From Opitutaceae bacterium (GTDB lineage Bacteria; Verrucomicrobiota; Verrucomicrobiia; Opitutales; Opitutaceae): a DNA stretch of 10,273 nucleotides. Made by a program: the position numbers and the translations under genes. The notes beneath the pieces are model-generated. The model saw nothing but the letters and a program-made list of their open reading frames with translations, was not told the origin of the DNA and did no database searches. The stretch lies in contig JAISTY010000182.1 of NCBI GenBank assembly GCA_031272375.1, forward strand, positions 1 to 10,273. The letters run 5' to 3'. Positions 6,082 to 10,273 of this stretch are shown here, one piece after another; within the stretch, counting starts at the first letter, position 1, and each line of letters begins with the position of its first letter.

Positions 6082-7302
6082 TCACGGCGCGGGGGCCCAG
6101 ACGCTCGCCTCGCCCACGGAGTAGCCGAGTTTTTCGGAGCTTATGCGCGTGCTGGCGCCCGTCTCGGAGTCCCAAATCCAGAGCGAGCGCGTGTTCGCGG
6201 CGCGGCGGGTGTGGACAAGGTGCCGCCCGTCGGGGAGCCAGCTCGGGTTGACGGCGTCGAGCGGAGCGTCCGTGAGGGTCTTCTGGGTGGTTTTTGATGC
6301 GAGGTCGTGCACGGCGATCTGGAAGCCCTTTCCGCGGCGGATGGTGAAGGCGATTTTGTTCGGGTCCGCGGACGACCAGTCCGGTTCGGCGCAGTAGCCG
6401 CTCACGGCGGTGTTGAGGCGCGTCCGCGCGCCGCCCGAGGCGGACATCAGGTAGAGTTGGAGGCCGCCGCCCTCGTCCGAGGCGAAGAGGAGGCGGGAGT
6501 CGTCGGGCGACCAGCAGGGGGAGGCCTCGACGGCGTTCGGCGAGCGCGTCAGCTGGGTGGGGGGGCCGCCCGCCGCGGGGCAGACATAGACGTCGGCGCC
6601 GCCCCTCGCGGTGAGGATCATGGCGACGCGGTCGCCGGCGTGGTTGTAGCGGGCGCCGGTGTTGGCGCCCTTGTAGGCGGCGAAGGTCGTCCGGCGTCCC
6701 GCGGCGAGGTCGAGGACGTAGATGTTCGGGAACCCGGTTTTCAGGTAGCTTGTGAAGATTATTTTGCGTCCGTCGGGCGACCAGCGGGGCGTCAGGCATT
6801 GGGCGCGGTCGTTGGTGATTTGCAGCATTTCGCCGAGGAAGAGGTCCGAGACATAGACCTCGGGGCTTCCGGTGCGCTCGCCGACGAAGGCGAGGCGCGA
6901 GGCGAAGAAGCCCGGACGCCCCGTCAGGGCGCGGACGGCGCGGTCGGCGGCGGAGAGCAGGGCGTTGCGCGGGCTGGCGCCGGCGGCGGTCTCGTCCAGC
7001 AGCGTCCGCCCGTCTTTCGCGACGGTGACGCGGCAGCGGTTTTCGCCGGCGGCGGCGAAGGCGATCTCGTGGGCGGGGCCGCCGGAGACGCGGCGGAAGG
7101 CCTTGTGCGCGCTGAAGGCGAGGTTCGCCAGCGCGTCCATCTCCTTTGTGTCCGCGCCCACGCGCACCGGGATTGTTTTCTTTCCGAGATCAATGACGAC
7201 CTCCAGTTCCCCCGCGGCCCGCGCGGGAGCCGCCATGAACAGCCCCGCCGTCGCGCACGCCAGCGCGAGGGCCTTGAAACCGCCTTTCGCAAAAAACTTC
7301 AT
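6082..7302 (-). CDS. Secreted TolB-like beta-propeller (PD40) protein
   Basis: This 406-residue protein has a clear Sec signal peptide: positively charged start MKFFAKGGFK, hydrophobic stretch ALALACATAGLFMAA, and an Ala-rich cleavage site near residues 28-31. It should be periplasmic. Residues about 135-405 form a WD40-like/PD40 beta-propeller of roughly six blades, with repeats such as TPRWSPDGRKIIFTSY, SPCWSPDDSRLLFASD, EPDWSSADPNKIAFT and NPSWLPDGRHLVHT. This is the fold of TolB, which links Pal and the Tol complex during cell division. The N-terminal domain (31-130) does not show the classical TolB_N pattern, and no tolQ, tolR, tolA or pal gene lies nearby, so I call it TolB-like. A GTG at 7374 would add 24 residues in front of the signal peptide, which makes it unlikely despite a GGAGGAG at 7389-7395. 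First gene of the probable operon with yicC, panB and coaC. Confidence 0.85.
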   Translation of the reverse strand: MKFFAKGGFKALALACATAGLFMAAPARAAGELEVVIDLGKKTIPVRVGADTKEMDALANLAFSAHKAFRRVSGGPAHEIAFAAAGENRCRVTVAKDGRTLLDETAAGASPRNALLSAADRAVRALTGRPGFFASRLAFVGERTGSPEVYVSDLFLGEMLQITNDRAQCLTPRWSPDGRKIIFTSYLKTGFPNIYVLDLAAGRRTTFAAYKGANTGARYNHAGDRVAMILTARGGADVYVCPAAGGPPTQLTRSPNAVEASPCWSPDDSRLLFASDEGGGLQLYLMSASGGARTRLNTAVSGYCAEPDWSSADPNKIAFTIRRGKGFQIAVHDLASKTTQKTLTDAPLDAVNPSWLPDGRHLVHTRRAANTRSLWIWDSETGASTRISSEKLGYSVGEASVWAPAP

Positions 7303-7411
7303 GTGACAGATGCCGCCGGAGCCGCGGAACCCCTCCGCGTCCGGCGTCCGTTTCCATTGGCGGGATAATTTCACTTAACAACGCAAAACTCCTCCGCATG
7401 ACAGGCGCTCC
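7303..7411. promoter_or_regulatory. Divergent promoter region between the TolB-like gene and mrp
   Basis: These 109 bases lie between two divergent genes. Positions about 7351-7392 are noticeably richer in A and T than the flanks. GATAAT at 7364-7369 on the plus strand matches five of six bases of a -10 box and would suit mrp, but no good -35 box stands 16-18 bases upstream. On the minus strand, GGAGGAG (revcomp of 7389-7395) lies 14 bases before a GTG at 7374, too far for a typical Shine-Dalgarno. The promoters are inferred mainly from gene layout and base composition. Confidence 0.4.
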
Positions 7412-8461
7412 GTGAGTCCCGACGTCCTCAAAGAACACCTCAGGCAAATCAAGTATCCCGGCTTCAGCCGAGACATCGTCTCCTTCGGCATCGTCCGCCG
7501 TGCCGCGTTCGCGGACGGCGTCGCGGAGGCGGCCCTCGCCCTCACGAGCGCGGACGGGAAGGTCGCCGGCTTCCTGCGCGGGGAGGTTGAGAAATGCCTT
7601 CTGGCCATTCCCGGCGTGCGGCGGGCCGTTGTCACCGTCGAGACCGCCGCGGCGACGCGGCCCGGCGCGCCCGCCCCTGCGCCGTCGCGCGGCGGGGAGT
7701 TCCGGCAGGTTGTCGCCGTGGCGTCGGGCAAGGGCGGCGTCGGCAAGTCCACCCTCGCGGTCAACCTGGCCTGCGCCGCCGCCGCGCTGCCCGGACGTGC
7801 CGGGCGCGTCGGGCTGATGGATTGCGACATTTACGGACCGTCGGTGCCGTTGATGACGGGGGTTTCCGGTCCGCTGGCCGCGGAGGACGAGTGGATGATC
7901 CCGCCGGAAAAGCACGGCGTGAAGCTCATGAGCATGGGGTTTCTCGTGAGGGGCGACGCGCCGGTCGTCTGGCGCGGGCCGATGGTCATGCGCGCCATCC
8001 AGCAGTTCGTCCAAAACGTCCGCTGGGGCGCGCTGGACGCGTTGTTCGTGGATCTGCCGCCCGGCACGGGCGACGCGCAGATTTCCCTCGCGCAGACGCT
8101 CCCGCTGTCCGGCGCGCTGCTGGTGACGACGCCGCAGCAGGCCGCCGCGGACGTCGCCCTGCGCGGCGGGCTGATGTTCGGGAAGCTCAACGTCCCCGTC
8201 CTCGGCGTTGTGGAGAACATGAGCGGCTTCACGGATCCGGCGGGCGTCCTCCACCGGATTTTCGGCGAGGGCGGCGGGCGGCGGCTTGCGGAAAAGCTCG
8301 GCGCCCCTTTTCTCGGCGAAATCCCGCTGCTCCCCGAAATCCGCGAGGGCGGCGACGCGGGCGCGCCCGCCGCCGTCGCCTCGCCGGACGGTCCGGCGGG
8401 GCGCGTTTTCGCGGGGCTTGCCGCCGGGCTGTTGCGGCGGCTGGAGGGCGCGGCGGGCTGA
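7412..8461 (+). CDS. mrp: Mrp/NBP35-family P-loop ATPase (iron-sulfur carrier family), lacking CxxC
   Basis: This 349-residue protein has an N-terminal MIP18/DUF59-type domain (about residues 1-75, starting VLKEHLRQIKYPGFSRDIVS). An Ala/Pro linker leads to a ParA/MinD-like ATPase domain with the deviant Walker A SGKGGVGKS at 105-113, DCDIYGPSVP, FVDLPPGTGDAQ and TTPQQAAADVALRGG. The end has IFGEGGGRRLAEKLG and IPLLPEIREGGDAG, typical of Mrp/ApbC. Characterised relatives bind and transfer iron-sulfur clusters, using a CxxC after ENMSxF. Here that segment reads ENMSGFTDPAGVLHRIFG (268-285) with no cysteine; the few other cysteines are isolated. Carrier activity through the standard site is therefore doubtful. 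The GTG at 7412 gives the usual N-terminus. An ATG at 7398 is out of frame and stops at once. A weak ACAGG at 7401-7405 could act in ribosome binding. The wobble bases favour C more than in the SNF2 gene. Confidence 0.92.
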   Translation: MSPDVLKEHLRQIKYPGFSRDIVSFGIVRRAAFADGVAEAALALTSADGKVAGFLRGEVEKCLLAIPGVRRAVVTVETAAATRPGAPAPAPSRGGEFRQVVAVASGKGGVGKSTLAVNLACAAAALPGRAGRVGLMDCDIYGPSVPLMTGVSGPLAAEDEWMIPPEKHGVKLMSMGFLVRGDAPVVWRGPMVMRAIQQFVQNVRWGALDALFVDLPPGTGDAQISLAQTLPLSGALLVTTPQQAAADVALRGGLMFGKLNVPVLGVVENMSGFTDPAGVLHRIFGEGGGRRLAEKLGAPFLGEIPLLPEIREGGDAGAPAAVASPDGPAGRVFAGLAAGLLRRLEGAAG

Positions 8462-8536
8462 CGCGACCGCGGCGCCGTTCTTTTCGTTGCGTCCGGCGGG
8501 GGCGGGTGGCTCGCTGCCGGGACTTTTTCTCCGACG

Positions 8537-10273
8537 ATGGACTTTCTCACGGACGACGAACCGGTTTTCATCCGTCCCCGAAGCGGGGCGGTGGCGTCGG
8601 GCATAGACTTCAAGAAGGCGCTCAATGAGGAGCAGTTCGCGGTGGTGACGGCGGACGCGGACGCGCCGCCGCCGCTGCTCGTGCTCGCCGGAGCCGGCTC
8701 GGGCAAGACGCGGACGCTCACCTACCGCGTCGCCTACCTGCTTTCGCGGGGTGTGCGTCCCGGGGAGATTTTACTGCTCACCTTCACCAACAAGGCCGCG
8801 CGGGAGATGCTGCACCGCGTCAACGAGCTGACGGGCGAGGAGCCGGGGCGGTTCTGGGGGGGGACGTTCCACTCGATCGGCTGCCGCGCCCTGCGGATGT
8901 TCGGCGACGCCATCGGCGTTCCGAAAAACTTCACCGTGCTCGACGCGGACGACGCCGAGGGCGTGCTGAAGCGGGCGGTCGAGGGGTGCGACAAACTTTT
9001 CTTCAAGGACAAGCGGCATCCGAAGCCGGGGCCGTTGCACGGTATCCTCTCGCTCGCCCGCAACACGCGCCTGCCGCTTGACGAGGTGGTGGAGCGGTTT
9101 TTCCCGCAGCACCGGGAGATCGCCGGGAAACTCGCCGAATTCGACCGGGAATACGGGCGGCGGCGGCGCGAGCAGAATGTCCTGGATTTCGACGATCTGC
9201 TCGAGTTGTGGCTGCGACTCGTCCGCGAGGCGCCGGACGTCGGGGACTATTTCCGGCGGCGTTTCAGGCACATCCTCGTTGACGAATACCAGGACACCAA
9301 CGCGTTGCAGTCGCAGCTGATTGACGAGATAGGGACGCACCAGCGCATCATGGTCGTCGGGGACGACGCGCAGTGCATCTACTCGTGGCGCGGGGCGGAT
9401 TTCGAGAACATCATGAGCTTCCCGAAACGGCATCCGGGGACGCGGATCCACCGCATCGAGACCAACTACCGCTCGACGCCGCAGATCCTCGCGCTGGCCA
9501 ACGGCGTCCTCGGCGCGCAGCCGCGGGGCCGGCATTTCGACAAGGAGCTGAAGGCGGCGCGGGAGGGCGCGCAAAAACCTTTTCTCGTGGGGACGTTTGA
9601 CGGGACGGAGCAGGCGCGGTTCGTCGCGGCGCGCGCGGCGGCGTTGCACGAGGAGGAGGGGCTGGCGTGGTCGGACATCGCGGTGCTCTACCGCGCGCAT
9701 TACCAGTCATTGGACGTCCAGCTGGAGCTGTCGCGGGCGGGCATCCCCTACCAGATCACGAGCGGCGTGAGGTTTTTCGAGCGGCAGCATGTCCGCGACG
9801 TGGTCGCGACGCTGCGGTTCATCAGCAACACGGGCGACGAGGCGGCGTGGCTGCGCATCGCCATGCTGCTGCCGGGGGTCGGCGAGAAGGGCGCGGAAAA
9901 AACCTACCGCGCGGCGCGGGAGCACGCGGATTTGTTGCGGGTCAACATGGTTGACGCGCTGGTTTCGGACGACGTGAAGAGCAAGGTGCCCAAGGACGCG
10001 AAGGCGGAATGGGAGGGTTTTTGCGCGTCGTTGCGCGAGGTCGGCGCGGCGATGGGGAGGGCAAGCCCGGCGGAGGCCGTCCGGCTGGCCATCGAGGGCT
10101 GGTATGGCGACTACATGAAGGGGCAATACGCGGACTACATCGAGCGGCTGGAGGAGTTGAAGGCATTGGCGGGGTTCGCGGCGCGTTTCACGGACATCCG
10201 GGAGATGCTCGCGCAAATCGTGCTGTTGAGCGGCGAGACGGGCGAGCGGCAGGTTGACGCCCCGCCGGACGCC
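8537..10273 (+). CDS. UvrD/PcrA/Rep-type superfamily 1A DNA helicase, 3' end beyond window
   Basis: The frame is open from ATG 8537 to the last base (579 codons), so the C-terminus is cut off by the window; full-length relatives have about 650-750 residues. It is an ATP-driven 3'-5' DNA helicase acting in repair and replication-fork maintenance. Motifs in order are the Q motif LNEEQFAVV (29-37), Walker A AGAGSGKT (51-58), LLTFTNKAAREM (80-91), GTFHS (109-113), DEYQDT (249-254, motif II), GDDAQCIYSWRGAD (275-288, motif III) and ETNYRST (308-314, motif IV). GVRFFEQRHVRDV (410-422) is close to the PcrA/UvrD FFER element. There is no RecB-type nuclease domain in the visible part. The gene follows mrp by 75 bases. 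No Shine-Dalgarno precedes the ATG, and a GTG at 8591, just before the conserved core, is an alternative start. It cannot be assigned to uvrD, pcrA or rep without its C-terminus. Confidence 0.93.
   Translation, partial: MDFLTDDEPVFIRPRSGAVASGIDFKKALNEEQFAVVTADADAPPPLLVLAGAGSGKTRTLTYRVAYLLSRGVRPGEILLLTFTNKAAREMLHRVNELTGEEPGRFWGGTFHSIGCRALRMFGDAIGVPKNFTVLDADDAEGVLKRAVEGCDKLFFKDKRHPKPGPLHGILSLARNTRLPLDEVVERFFPQHREIAGKLAEFDREYGRRRREQNVLDFDDLLELWLRLVREAPDVGDYFRRRFRHILVDEYQDTNALQSQLIDEIGTHQRIMVVGDDAQCIYSWRGADFENIMSFPKRHPGTRIHRIETNYRSTPQILALANGVLGAQPRGRHFDKELKAAREGAQKPFLVGTFDGTEQARFVAARAAALHEEEGLAWSDIAVLYRAHYQSLDVQLELSRAGIPYQITSGVRFFERQHVRDVVATLRFISNTGDEAAWLRIAMLLPGVGEKGAEKTYRAAREHADLLRVNMVDALVSDDVKSKVPKDAKAEWEGFCASLREVGAAMGRASPAEAVRLAIEGWYGDYMKGQYADYIERLEELKALAGFAARFTDIREMLAQIVLLSGETGERQVDAPPDA
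8576..8588 (+). other. Short GC hairpin near the helicase gene start
   Basis: CCCCG at 8576-8580 and CGGGG at 8584-8588 are perfect inverted repeats around a three-base AAG loop. They sit inside the first 18 codons of the helicase gene, two bases before the alternative GTG start at 8591. There is no T run after them, so this is not a rho-independent terminator. In DNA this rich in GC such small hairpins arise by chance, so a regulatory role is only a possibility. Confidence 0.25.

Noticed and set aside
5094..6297. Two plus-strand open frames of 327 and 370 codons opposite yicC
   Set aside because: The translations are Arg/Ser/Ala-rich or Gly/Glu-rich with no recognisable motif; yicC on the minus strand has full-length family similarity.
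7303..7374. Extended start of the TolB-like protein at GTG 7374
   Set aside because: It would place 24 mostly polar residues in front of a standard signal peptide. The GGAGGAG that might support it lies 14 bases upstream, too far for typical spacing.
7190..8254. Minus-strand open frame of 354 codons over the start of mrp
   Set aside because: Low-complexity translation, antisense to clear mrp motifs, and it crosses the divergent promoter region.
8462..8536. Terminator between mrp and the helicase gene
   Set aside because: The 75-base spacer has a GGCGCC palindrome near a short T-containing stretch, but no stem of useful length followed by a T run.
1..10273. A defence, mobile or otherwise novel multi-gene system, including the idea that SNF2 plus a UvrD-type helicase form one
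   Set aside because: The two helicases lie almost 5 kb apart, separated by five housekeeping genes mostly on the other strand. No nuclease, methylase, integrase, transposase, inverted-repeat pair or CRISPR-like spaced repeat was seen.

Overview
The window is a very GC-rich stretch of bacterial chromosome holding eight protein-coding genes, all of recognisable families. I see no RNA gene, mobile element, prophage part, CRISPR array or attachment site. The source looks like an uncultured member of the Verrucomicrobiota/PVC group, possibly Opitutales-like. That placement is inference. It rests on the style of the TolB-like propeller protein, the Mrp protein without a CxxC motif, the SNF2 protein with a proline-rich linker, and the general scarcity of Shine-Dalgarno sequences. 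The window looks like an ordinary housekeeping region and I found no convincing new multi-gene system.

Layout. Positions 1-20 are a near-pure C run at the window edge. A small MarA/SoxS-sized AraC-type regulator (102-473, +) follows and converges on a cytoplasmic cyclophilin-type prolyl isomerase (497-1006, -). The cyclophilin diverges from a large SNF2-family ATPase (about 1140-3770, +). The SNF2 gene converges, with a 5-base gap, on a four-gene block on the minus strand. Read in its own direction, that block is a secreted TolB-like beta-propeller protein (7302-6082), the YicC-type endoribonuclease (6068-5196), ketopantoate hydroxymethyltransferase PanB (5140-4352) and a stand-alone phosphopantothenoylcysteine decarboxylase, CoaC (4318-3776). 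Gaps in the block are 13, 55 and 33 bases, so it is probably one operon. The tolB-like gene is divergent, across a 109-base spacer, from mrp (7412-8461, +). A UvrD/PcrA-type DNA helicase gene (8537 to beyond the window end, +) follows mrp after 75 bases.

How the genes work together. PanB makes ketopantoate, the first committed step towards pantothenate, and CoaC makes 4'-phosphopantetheine later in coenzyme A synthesis. Those two neighbours form a metabolic pair. The CoaB synthetase partner, often fused to CoaC, is not in the window. The TolB-like protein and YicC serve envelope and RNA functions, and their co-transcription with panB-coaC suggests a growth-linked housekeeping operon. Mrp (iron-sulfur carrier family) and the helicase point the same way. 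The points most worth a second look are the Mrp protein lacking its cluster-binding cysteines, the unusual PanB N-terminal loop, the split CoaC, the non-classical N-terminal domain of the TolB-like protein, and the lack of clear ribosome binding sites in front of most genes.
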